Shown here piece after piece: positions 31,494 through 40,295 of a DNA stretch of 64,000 nucleotides. The position numbers and the translations under genes are program-made. The DNA lies in NCBI GenBank assembly GCA_022376925.1, contig JAIOJX010000032.1:105268794-105332793 (forward strand), read 5' to 3'. The notes under the pieces are model-generated. The model made no database searches. It saw nothing but the letters and a program-made list of their open reading frames with translations, and was not told where the DNA came from. The DNA comes from Tragulus kanchil. Lineage: Eukaryota > Chordata > Mammalia > Artiodactyla > Tragulidae. The first letter of the stretch is position 1, and each line of letters opens with the position of its first letter.

Positions 31494-33663
31494 AGAGCCC
31501 ACTTCCGGTGTCACAGGTGACTGTCTTCTAGCTATGTCCTCAGATGGTAGAGGGGGCTAGAGATCTCCCTGGGGCCTCTTTTCTAAGGGCACTAGTTCTA
31601 TGTACGTCTTGACTCCGAAAGACACCACTTTCAAACGTTCTTACTTTGGGGATTAGGTTTTAATATAACATCCAGGGAGGATACAAGCATTCCATCTACA
31701 GTAGACTCCTTCTTGGGCCTTCAGTGAAATGCCACCTCTTCAGAGAGGCCTTCCCTGATCACCTCTCTAAAGTTGCCTTATATTACTTTCACACCACCCT
31801 ACTTCATTTTTTCTATAGCAGTTATGATGATCTGAAAGTATGATCATCTTTGTTTGCTTTCTTGCTTTTATGTCTGTCTCTCCCAGCTATGATGTATGGT
31901 ATAGAAGGGCACGGAGGAACATCATTGATTTCTATACTGTGTCCCTGGGCAATGGCAGGCATACAGTAGGTGCTCCATAAATTTGTGTTGAAAGCATGCC
32001 TGCATTTCATTGTCCACCTGTTGATGGTCTACCTCCCCCACCAATCAAGCTGGTACCATGTCTGATTTACCTTAGCTTTCCTAGGCCCAGGGTTGGCACA
32101 GAGCAGGGCTGGGATGTGTTTGTTGGATGACTGAAGGAACCAAAGGTAGAAGGGGTGATGGCAGGAGTAGTGCTGGGCTCTCTGGGGTGGCCTCTCACAT
32201 GGGTGGCCACAGACATCGCCAGGTGGCTCCCCTTTGTGGGAACAAATAAGGCTCGGTAATAGGACTGCTGGTGAGACAGAGTGACTTCCAGGCCTGAGGC
32301 TAACAGCTCCTCAAGCCTCTTCTTCTACCCCTCTGCCATGGAGGTGAGGTGGCAAGAAAGGAGGGGAGAGTAAACCTGCACTGGGCCTAGTCAACTTCAA
32401 ATCTGGCTCTTTTAGTGGCCAGTGCCCTCAAAACTCTTCATCTAAAAACGTGGTACAGCAGATAAGAATCTGCCTGCCAATGCAGGGGACACAGATTTGA
32501 CCCCTGATCCAGGAAGATCCCACATGCCCTAGAGCAACTAAGCCTGCCCCTACCACAACTGGAGACGGACGGGGAACCCCTGAGAGCCCACTTCCGGTGT
32601 CACAGGTGACTGTCTTCTAGCTATGTCCTCAGATGGTAGAGGGGGCTAGAGATCTCCCTGGGGCCTCTTTTCTAAGGGCACTAGTTCTATGTACGTCTTG
32701 ACTCCGAAAGACACCACTTTCAAACGTTCTTACTTTGGGGATTAGGTTTTAATATAACATCCAGGGAGGATACAAGCATTCCATCTACAGTAGACTCCTT
32801 CTTGGGCCTTCAGTGAAATGCCACCTCTTCAGAGAGGCCTTCCCTGATCACCTCTCTAAAGTTGCCTTATATTACTTTCACACCACCCTACTTCATTTTT
32901 TCTATAGCAGTTATGATGATCTGAAAGTATGATCATCTTTGTTTGCTTTCTTGCTTTTATGTCTGTCTCTCCCAGCTATGATGTATGGTATAGAAGGGCA
33001 CGGAGGAACATCATTGATTTCTATACTGTGTCCCTGGGCAATGGCAGGCATACAGTAGGTGCTCCATAAATTTGTGTTGAAAGCATGCCTGCATTTCATT
33101 GTCCACCTGTTGATGGTCTACCTCCCCCACCAATCAAGCTGGTACCATGTCTGATTTACCTTAGCTTTCCTAGGCCCAGGGTTGGCACAGAGCAGGGCTG
33201 GGATGTGTTTGTTGGATGACTGAAGGAACCAAAGGTAGAAGGGGTGATGGCAGGAGTAGTGCTGGGCTCTCTGGGGTGGCCTCTCACATGGGTGGCCACA
33301 GACATCGCCAGGTGGCTCCCCTTTGTGGGAACAAATAAGGCTCGGTAATAGGACTGCTGGTGAGACAGAGTGACTTCCAGGCCTGAGGCTAACAGCTCCT
33401 CAAGCCTCTTCTTCTACCCCTCTGCCATGGAGGTGAGGTGGCAAGAAAGGAGGGGAGAGTAAACCTGCACTGGGCCTAGTCAACTTCAAATCTGGCTCTT
33501 TTAGTGGCCAGTGCCCTCAAAACTCTTCATCTAAAAACGTGGTACAGCAGATAAGAATCTGCCTGCCAATGCAGGGGACACAGATTTGACCCCTGATCCT
33601 GAAAGATTCCACATGCCCTAGAGCAACTAAGCCTGCATACCACAACTACTGCGTCCACACACT
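31494..33663. repeat. Tandem duplication I (unit about 1089 bp)
   Basis: Copy 1 is 31494-32582 and copy 2 is 32583-33663. AGAGCCCA is found at the left edge (31494), the junction (32583) and the right edge (33664). Copy 1 ends with GACGGACGGGGAACCCCTG, which does not match copy 2 (ACTGCGTCCACACACT). Copy 1 overlaps the end of duplication H, and copy 2 overlaps the start of J. Confidence 0.95.
31690..31995 (+). mobile_element. LINE-2 3' end (copy 1 of I; copy 2 at about 32779-33084)
   Basis: TTCAGTGAAATGCCACCTCT, GAGAGGCCTTCCCTGATCAC, CATACAGTAGGTGCTCCATAA follow the L2 3' end order. Confidence 0.72.
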
Positions 33664-33880
33664 AGAGCCCATGGGCCACAACTACAGAGCCTGTGTGTGG
33701 CACTTACTAAAGCTGGTATGGCTAGAGGTCATGCTTCGCAACAAGAGAAGCCTCCACAATAAGAAGCCTGTGCACCAAAACAAAGAGAAGCCTCTGCCTG
33801 CCACAAGTAGAGAAAGCCTGCACAAAGCAAGAAGATCCAGCACAGTCAAAAGTAAAATTAATTAATTAATTTTAAAAAAT
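33539..33880 (+). mobile_element. CHR-type SINE (copy 1 of J; partial earlier copy at 32450-32582)
   Basis: GTGGTACAGCAGATAAGAAT, GCCTGCCAATGCAGGGGACA, GAGCAACTAAGCCTGCATAC, GCTTCGCAACAAGAGAAGCC, AAGAAGATCCAGCACAGTC and an AATTAATTAATTAATTTT tail. The first ~15 bp of the head are missing. In copy 1 of duplication I the element is cut after about 130 bp by the junction. Confidence 0.88.
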
Positions 33881-33886
33881 AAACAA

Positions 33887-34308
33887 GGGCGTCCCTGGTG
33901 GTCCAGTGGGTAAGGACACCACCTTGCAGTGCAAGGGGCGCCGGTTTCATCCCTGGCCTGGGAAGAGCCCACGTGCCCCGGAGCGGCTGGACCGATGTGT
34001 CCAATCACCGAGTCGGAGCTCTGGAGCGCATGCGCCCAGAGCCGGTGCTCTGCGAGGTGCTCTGCGCATGCGCCCAGAGCCGGTGCTCTGTGAGGTGCTC
34101 TGCGAGGTGCTCTGCGAGAGGCTCTGCGAGAGCCGGTGCTCTGCGAGGCCGCCGCAATGGGAGGCCCACACGGGCCAAAGAACAAAGATGGATGAAAATG
34201 GACAAATGAAAGACCAATAGAAGTGGCCCGCCTGCTCCCCTCCCTCCCCACCCCACCCCCACCAAAATAAATAAATAAATCTTTAAAAATAAATAAATAA
34301 ATAAAAAG
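33887..34308 (+). mobile_element. Expanded tRNA SINE of the young subfamily (copy 1 of J)
   Basis: GGGCGTCCCTGGTGGTCCAG head directly after the CHR SINE tail; tail GACCAATAGAAGTGGCC with C-rich tract and AAATAAATAAAT. Between 34028 and 34148 the usual single GAGCCGGTGCTCTGCGA unit is expanded into several partial copies (GGTGCTCTGCGAG repeated), making the element about 100 bp longer than its relatives. Confidence 0.9.
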
Positions 34309-34733
34309 GCTGTGCTAACTGGGCCTTGCTTATAAGCAGGTAACTAAAATCTAGTCACATGCACCCTGGCACGGTGAGGTGGGGCTGAGACCTTCCAGGA
34401 GAGAAGTCTTAAACCAGTCGGGGCAGATGCGAGCCTTGTGTGTGTATCACCAGGTGGCAGGGATGAGGCGGCCCTTCTGGGCGGGGGGGCGAGGGGTCGA
34501 GTAGGGGGATGGCAGTCTCTGCCCTTTACCATCACAGTGAAGACTACCCTGCTGTTCTGCCGGTCCCCCTGATAGTCTGCCTTCCCACCTGGCCCAACAG
34601 GATGGCCCCATGAAAATGACCCCTCTGATAGGTGAGGTGGCAAGAAAGGAGGAGAGTAAACCTGCACTGGGCCTAGTCAACTTCAAATCTGGCTCTTAGT
34701 GGCCAGTGCCCTCAAAACTCTTCATCTAAAAAC

Positions 34734-35075
34734 GTGGTACAGCAGATAAGAATCTGCCTGCCAATGCAGGGGACACAGATTTGACCCCTGATCCTGAAAG
34801 ATTCCACATGCCCTAGAGCAACTAAGCCTGCATACCACAACTACTGCGTCCACACACTAGAGCCCATGGGCCACAACTACAGAGCCTGTGTGTGGCACTT
34901 ACTAAAGCTGGTATGGCTAGAGGTCATGCTTCGCAACAAGAGAAGCCTCCACAATAAGAAGCCTGTGCACCAAAACAAAGAGAAGCCTCTGCCTGCCACA
35001 AGTAGAGAAAGCCTGCACAAAGCAAGAAGATCCAGCACAGTCAAAAGTAAAATTAATTAATTAATTTTAAAAAAT
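34734..35075 (+). mobile_element. CHR-type SINE (copy 2 of J)
   Basis: Duplicate of 33539-33880 within the second copy of duplication J. Confidence 0.88.
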
Positions 35076-35081
35076 AAACAA

Positions 35082-35502
35082 GGGCGTCCCTGGTGGTCCA
35101 GTGGGTAAGGACACCACCTTGCAGTGCAAGGGGCGCCGGTTTCATCCCTGGCCTGGGAAGAGCCCACGTGCCCCGGAGCGGCTGGACCGATGTGTCCAAT
35201 CACCGAGTCGGAGCTCTGGAGCGCATGCGCCCAGAGCCGGTGCTCTGCGAGGTGCTCTGCGCATGCGCCCAGAGCCGGTGCTCTGTGAGGTGCTCTGCGA
35301 GGTGCTCTGCGAGAGGCTCTGCGAGAGCCGGTGCTCTGCGAGGCCGCCGCAATGGGAGGCCCACACGGGCCAAAGAACAAAGATGGATGAAAATGGACAA
35401 ATGAAAGACCAATAGAAGTGGCCCGCCTGCTCCCCTCCCTCCCCACCCCACCCCACCAAAATAAATAAATAAATCTTTAAAAATAAATAAATAAATAAAA
35501 AG
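35082..35502 (+). mobile_element. Expanded tRNA SINE (copy 2 of J)
   Basis: Duplicate of 33887-34308, with the same internal GGTGCTCTGCGAG expansion at about 35223-35343. It ends about 780 bp upstream of the LRP8 start codon. Confidence 0.9.
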
Positions 35503-35999
35503 GCTGTGCTAACTGGGCCTTGCTTATAAGCAGGTAACTAAAATCTAGTCACATGCACCCTGGCACGGTGAGGTGGGGCTGAGACCTTCCAGGAGAGAAG
35601 TCTTAAACCAGTCGGGGCAGATGCGAGCCTTGTGTGTGTATCACCAGGTGGCAGGGATGAGGCGGCCCTTCTGGGCGGGGGGGCGAGGGGGCGAGTAGGG
35701 GGATGGCAGTCTCTGCCCTTTACCATCACAGTGAAGACTACCCTGCTGTTCTGCCGGTCCCCCTGATAGTCTGCCTTCCCACCTGGCCCAACAGGATGGC
35801 CCCATGAAAATGAATGAAGCAAGTCTGTGCACCAGGTCCAAGCCACCTGCCTCACATCCCTGGCCTCGCATCCTGCATTCACATGAGAATGCAGCACGGG
35901 CACATTAACCAGCGACATGGATATGGAATATCTGGGTTGAAGCCATGGAGGGATACATGGGTCCATTCCTGCTCCCCCAGCTTCTCCCTGATCACGTGA

Positions 36000-36281
36000 A
36001 TCCTGGGGGCGGAGCGTGGGGCGCAAGCGGCATCGGGAGGGGGCGCGCGCGCCGGCGGCAGCAACCCAGGCCCGGGGCCGCGCGCCCAGCCTGAGCCCGC
36101 CCCGCCGCCGAGCGTCACGGAACCTGCTTGAAATGCAGCGGAGGAGCCGGGGCGGGCGGCAGCGGCGGCGGCGGCGGCGGGGGCAGCGGCAGCCCCGGCG
36201 CCGCGGCAAGGACTCGGCGGGCTGAGGCGCGGCGGCGGCACGGGGTGCGCGGAGCGCGGCGGCCGGAGCCCGGGGCCCGCC
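36000..36281 (+). promoter_or_regulatory. LRP8: LRP8 promoter and 5' untranslated region
   Basis: GC-box sequence GGGGGCGGAGC at 36005-36015 fits Sp1-family binding. No TATA box is evident close upstream, as usual for a CpG-island promoter. The transcription start cannot be fixed from sequence. If it lies upstream of 36133, the mRNA has an upstream ATG at 36133 opening a 30-codon, arginine-rich frame that stops at 36225, 56 bases before the main start codon. CGG-repeat-rich sequence at 36157-36240 would give a strongly structured leader. Confidence 0.65.
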
Positions 36282-36399
36282 ATGGGCCGCCCCGAGAGGG
36301 GCGCGCTCCGGCCGCTGGCGCTGCTGCTACTGCTGCTGCTGCAGCTCCAGCATCTCTTGGCGGCTGCGGCGGCGGCGGATCCACTGCGCGGCGGCCAAG
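36282..36399 (+). CDS. LRP8: LRP8 (ApoER2) exon 1: signal peptide
   Basis: The ATG at 36282 sits in a good context (CCCGCCATGG). It opens 39 codons plus one base: MGRPERGALRPLAL, a leucine run (seven consecutive Leu), QLQHLL, an alanine run and DPLRGGQ. This is the signal-peptide exon of LRP8, recognised from the human start MGLPEPGPLRLLAL and the shared QLQHL...AAADPL.GGQ. LRP8 is a type I membrane receptor for reelin and apolipoprotein E that signals through DAB1 in neurons. The exon ends in phase 1 at a GT donor (GTGCGT, 36400). The leucines are coded mainly by CTG, so the run may vary in length. Signal cleavage probably falls in the alanine stretch. Nothing else in the window competes for this call. 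Confidence 0.93.
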
Positions 36400-37157
36400 G
36401 TGCGTGCGGCCGATACCCGGCCCGGCTTTGAGCCGCTAGAGCGGCCAACAAAGCACTGCCCGGCGGCCCAGGGTGGGGCGCGTTACGCCGAGGTCCCAGA
36501 ACTCGGGCCACGCATAGTGGCGCCGGTGCGGGATGTGCTCCTCGGGACTCAGCTCTCCCTTAATTTACCCTCGACCCCCACCCTCGCGGCCCCCTGTATG
36601 GTGGGCTCTGCCCTCCCGCACCCGTGCTCGGGGGGTGGGCGCCGTGGGGGCCGGGAACTTTGCTGGGGGTGGTCACTGATGGTTTCGGGAGGGCTGTGTG
36701 CTTCTCGCCGTTGGGGTTAATTTGACACGCGCGCTGCGCGGCGGCGATGAGCAGAGCCGGGAGACTACCCCGCCTGACAATGCGTTTCCGGCGACCCCTG
36801 CGTGTTGCAGAGAAAGAGGGGGCTGCGTACGCGCCCAGTGTGCGTGCTGCGGCGTGTTCGGGGGGCTCCCTGTGGTCTGTGTCTGCCTGGATCTCTCACT
36901 CGGGGCCGTGTGTGTGTGTTCTGAATGGAGGGTGTACCTAAATGGTGTGACACCGACTGTGTATGCCTGGCCGCGTCCTGCCACAGATCAGCCCGTCATC
37001 CCCGGAACTCTTGCACCCCTTCCTGATCGAGGGTGCCAGAGGCCTTGAGGTCTTTGGCTTCAGCATCGCCCTCTTTCCTTCACTCAGTAGACCCCTTCCC
37101 GCGGCCAGGACCGCTGTGCTCCGGGACTCCGGCTCACGCCCCTTCTCCCCCGCACAG
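36400..37157 (+). other. LRP8: LRP8 intron 1 (758 bp)
   Basis: GT donor at 36400 and AG acceptor ending at 37157 (CCCCTTCTCCCCCGCACAG, pyrimidine-rich). The whole intron is inside the CpG island. The long frames across it are GC-rich shadows. No conserved element or repeat is recognised. Confidence 0.88.
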
Positions 37158-37277
37158 GATCGGTCAAGGAGTGCGAGGAGGACCAGTTTCGGTGCCGGAA
37201 CGAGCGCTGCATCCCCTCCGTGTGGAGGTGCGACGAGGACGACGACTGCTCCGACAACAGTGACGAGGACGACTGCC
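37158..37277 (+). CDS. LRP8: LRP8 exon 2: first LDLR class A (ligand-binding) repeat
   Basis: A 120-base phase 1-1 exon, as is typical for LDLR-family ligand-binding repeats. It encodes residues 40-79 and the first base of codon 80. The six cysteines are C45, C52, C57, C64, C70 and C79, in the LA order. The calcium-binding end reads [15 protein letters not shown], including the SDE signature. The segment [19 protein letters not shown] is identical to the human LRP8 sequence as I recall it. In ApoER2 this first LA module takes part in reelin binding (family knowledge). It ends at a strong donor, GTGAGT at 37278. No stop or frameshift is present. The remaining exons, including the next LA repeat, are outside the window. 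Confidence 0.96.
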
Positions 37278-37720
37278 GTGAGTGGTCGGCCTGGGAAGGA
37301 AGGAACGGTGGGGGACGCCTTTGCTCAGCGCCCACGTGGCTGCAGCCTCCGCCGGGCCACCTGCCTGGGCCTTTACTGCCGGAGTCTGCCGCGGGGAGCC
37401 CCCGACCGAGAGCCGCTTCCCTCTTTGCACTTAGGGACGCGGCAGGTGCTGGGCGGCCTGAGGGTCCTGATGAGGCGGGGGCAGAACCTGGCGCAGCGGG
37501 GCGGGGGAGGAGGGCGCGCCACGCCCAGGTTGCCCGGCCGGATCTACAGGCGGCGGCTGGACAGCCCCTATACGTGTCGCGCTTTCCGCGATCCGGCCCT
37601 CCCGAGCTCCAGCCTCAGCCCCACAGAACGCGCGAGTTTCAAAGTTCCACGCAACTCAGGGCCTAACCTCGCTTCTTTTCCTGCTGCGTTTCGTGAATGA
37701 ATGGGCTCCCCGGGGCCCCT

Positions 37721-37845
37721 GATTGGCTGTGTGAGGACCACCCCATAGGTCTCTGTGGCCGGAGCGGGCCAATCGTGGAGCGGACGGGTGTGCAGTTTTC
37801 TGGCGCCCCGGGCGGTGGGGCCCTGCCCAGGCCCCGCCTCGGCCA
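37721..37845 (+). promoter_or_regulatory. CCAAT pair plus GC box at the 3' edge of the CpG island
   Basis: ATTGG at 37722-37726 (in GATTGGCTG) and CCAAT at 37769-37773 (in GGGCCAATCG) lie 47 bp apart in opposite orientation. GCCCCGCCTC follows at 37831-37840. NF-Y and Sp1 sites in this arrangement are usual in CpG-island promoters. It lies 450 bp after exon 2 and could serve an alternative or antisense start; this is inference. Confidence 0.4.
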
Positions 37846-37850
37846 CACCC

Positions 37851-40081
37851 CCGCGCATCCCCTGGGTAGTAGGTGCAGTCCCGGAGCTGGCGCCCGCGGC
37901 TTTTCTGCCTAGTCACGATGAAAACCTTTCTTGTGCCATCCTGGTTGACCGACTGCGGTCTCCTGCCAGCCAGACCCAGGCATGAGTCATGAAGCAGAGC
38001 AGGAAGGAGGGAGCCAGAAGGAAGAGTTTGTTTCCTGGAAGGGGCGTGAGGATCCCAAGGCCGTGCGTGAACCCCGGGCTGCGTGAGGTGGCCGGCCGCC
38101 TTTGCTTGAGTAGATAGTGTGTGTGCACCCGGGAGCGGCTGCTTTTGGAAGTTCTTTCCTGAAGTGTAGGCGGTTTCTGGTGTCTGCTGAACCTGAAGCG
38201 AGTTAGCAAGCAGTTTTCACCGTGGAAGGGGTGTAGTTCCAGGAACAGGAAAACAGAACTCTATAAACACAGACGCAGGCAGTCATTCATTCGTCGTAAT
38301 TGAGCGCCTGTCGTCTGCCAGGCACTGGGGCCCTTTGGAGAGCAGACGCACTCTCCAGGCCAGGGAGCCCAGGGGCTGTAGCAGCTGGCCCACAGCCCCA
38401 CACAGTGGCAGGAGAAGTAGAGGGACCACCTGGGCAGGCACTGTTGAGCTCTAGGTTTGCTTTTTTTTTCTTTTTTCTGGGTTTGCCAGCCAGCCAGCCT
38501 CCTAGTTCATTCTCAGACCAACCCAGATTTTGCTGTGTGACATGGGAGCATCTTTCCCTCCTGTCTGTGTTTCCTCCTCTGACCACTTGGGTTAATGATT
38601 CCTGCTCTGGTTTTGAGGACCAGTTCTAGAAATGTAATTGAAAATGATGTGACTAACATGTGCCCACCACTATGGTAAGTGCTTATCTTATATAAATTCC
38701 TTTAACCTCCAGAACAGTCCTACTTAAGAGACCAAAAAAAAAAAAAAAAAAAAAGGTCCCTAAGCTATTAAGTTACCCCACAGCTACTGAGCTGCTAAGT
38801 AGGAGCTTAAATTTAAGCATCTAACTCCAGAGTTCTTAGCCTAATTATGATCCGGACTCTTCTCATCACTATTGAAATTCTGAAAATGCCCAGGGCCAGG
38901 GTGAAAGATGATAGGGAGTTTCCTTGCTAGAAGTTGTTTTTCTGTGGTTCCTTTCAGTAGAACTGCTGAGGATGAGGCGGGGAAATGGAAACGGTGCATT
39001 TCTGGATTGGTTTTACTTTCTCTCCCAGAGTCTGTATAATAGCAATTTTGTGAAGAAGGCTGTGAAAAACAGAAGTGTTTCTTTTTATCCTCATTTGTAG
39101 ATAAGGACTCTGGCTCAGAGAAGAGTGATTTGCCCAAGGTCACACAGCGGAGAGTGACAGAACCTGGTCAGGGTGTCCGCCTGCCTCGTAGCTCGGGGAC
39201 CTTATCGGTGGTGGGGGAGTGTGGTGCGGAAGGACCCAGAGGGGGGCAGTGGTCCCAGTGCTTTTCATCTCCAGGTAAAGGTGCTGGGCAAGATGAAGGC
39301 GTGAAGTAGCTGGTGACCCCTGAGGGGACCTGGGCCAATCTGATGGCCACTCTGGGCTCCTGCGTTCTTTCTGAGATGGATGGAGTGCAGTCACAGGTGA
39401 ACAGTTAGCGAATAAAAGCAACTGTCTTTGAAGGCTTGGCTGTGAGTATCGAGCACTGATCCCACATGCTGGACTTTCCTGGGCTTAATTACTCATCTGC
39501 CGAGTAGGGGTAGCCATTTCTCCTCTACAGGTTATACACGTAGAAAGTCTTCACATGGGGCTGGTGAAGGGAAGGGAATGGATGAGTGTGTACACCACTG
39601 AGGTCTTTAGAAAGGGACTCATAGGGCCCATGAAGAGAAGTGGTGAAGAAAGAGGGGTAGCTTCCGTGGTTATATGGGCCCAGGTGTTGGAAAATGGCCT
39701 CTTGTCACCTCTTCCTTCCCCATCTGGAGAGGTCCCTCCATTCTGGGCCACCTGCCCAAACTGCATTTCTTGGAACTGTCCTCCATGACTTATATTTAAC
39801 CACTCCAACCCTTCCACATTGTGAGAGGGCCTCAGCCTCTCCACCTCTATACCTCTTGGCTTGTAAAATGGGAATTGCAATTTGTAAGTGAAGTCTGTGT
39901 GTGCCAAAATGAGTTCAAGCTCCCAAAGCGGCTAGAATGCAGACCATGAATTCCGAGAACCAATGAAGGTTGGGGAGAGGGAGCTTGTATGTGGAGGAAG
40001 TCAAGGAAAGTTTTCAGGGGGAAGAGACAGCTGAGCCAGGCCTTGGAAGATGGTAATTGATGCCATTCCCTCAGGACTTGG
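37851..40081. other. Intron 2: gene-less stretch with MIR-like pieces
   Basis: MIR-like fragments at about 38640-38840 (TGTGCCCACCACTATGGTAA, CCACAGCTACTGAGCTGC) and 39080-39180 (TTTGTAGATAAGGACTCTGG, CCCAAGGTCACACAGCGGAG). An A21 tract at 38734-38754 interrupts the first one. No coding sequence is supported. Confidence 0.55.
38734..38754. repeat. Poly(A) tract of 21 bases
   Basis: An uninterrupted A run inside a MIR-like fragment. No retroelement body precedes it on either strand, so it is probably a simple expansion. Confidence 0.9.
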
Positions 40082-40295
40082 TGCCTCCCTGGTGACCTAG
40101 AGGGTAAAGAATCCGCCTGCAATTGCAGGAGACCTGGGTTTGATCCCTGGGTCAGGAAGATCCTCTGGAGAAGGGAATGGCCACCTACTCTAGTATTCTT
40201 GCCTGGAGAATCCCATGGACAAAGGAGCCTGGTGGGCTACAGTCCATAGGGCCACAAGAAGTCGGACACAACAGAGAGACTAACACTTTCACTTT
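40082..40295 (+). mobile_element. Bov-tA type SINE with short target-site duplication
   Basis: GTGCCTCCCTGGTGACCTAG, GTAAAGAATCCGCCTGCAAT, GGGTTTGATCCCTGGGTCAG, TATTCTTGCCTGGAGAATCC, GGAGCCTGGTGGGCTACAGT. AGGACTT precedes it (about 40073) and recurs after it (about 40301). Confidence 0.93.

Larger units (their letters stand above)
29491..31753. repeat. Tandem duplication H (unit about 1120-1144 bp)
   Basis: Copy 1 is 29491-30634 and copy 2 is 30635-31753. Copy 1 ends GGCCTTCTGAAATGCCCCCC then AAGC before jumping back to AGGTCTCAGATGGG. Copy 2 reads on as GGCCTTCCCTGATCACCTC. Small deletions near the start of copy 2 (GGAGGGGCTCCGGTCC to GGAGGGCCCGGTCC; CTCTCTCTGACC to CTCTTTTGACC) suggest edge errors. 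Its right part overlaps duplication I. Confidence 0.95.
33416..35812. repeat. Tandem duplication J (unit about 1195-1203 bp)
   Basis: Copy 1 is 33416-34618 and copy 2 is 34619-35812. Copy 2 opens with a shortened start (ACCCCTCTGATAGGTGAGG against ACCCCTCTGCCATGGAGGTGAGG). Differences: AAGGAGGGGAGAG versus AAGGAGGAGAG, CACCCCCACC versus CACCCCACC, GGGGTCGAG versus GGGGGCGAG. It duplicates a CHR SINE and a young tRNA SINE just upstream of LRP8. Confidence 0.95.
36000..37850. promoter_or_regulatory. CpG island covering the LRP8 promoter, exon 1, intron 1, exon 2 and start of intron 2
   Basis: Base composition changes sharply at about 36000 from AT-rich repeat sequence to CG-rich sequence with dense CpG dinucleotides (CGCGCGCGCCGGCGGCAG near 36045; CGGCGGCGGCGGCGG near 36160). 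The density stays high past exon 2. CpG islands of this type mark promoters of widely or developmentally expressed genes. Right edge is approximate. Confidence 0.88.

Noticed and set aside
35538..36511. Long minus-strand frames of 210 and 223 codons across the LRP8 promoter and exon 1
   Set aside because: They are antisense to a CpG island with low-complexity Ala, Pro and Arg content, have no start context or domain, and overlap each other in different frames.
36963..37700. 245-codon + frame over intron 1, exon 2 and intron 2
   Set aside because: It reads exon 2 in the wrong frame. The LA repeat with six cysteines is in another frame bounded by good splice sites.
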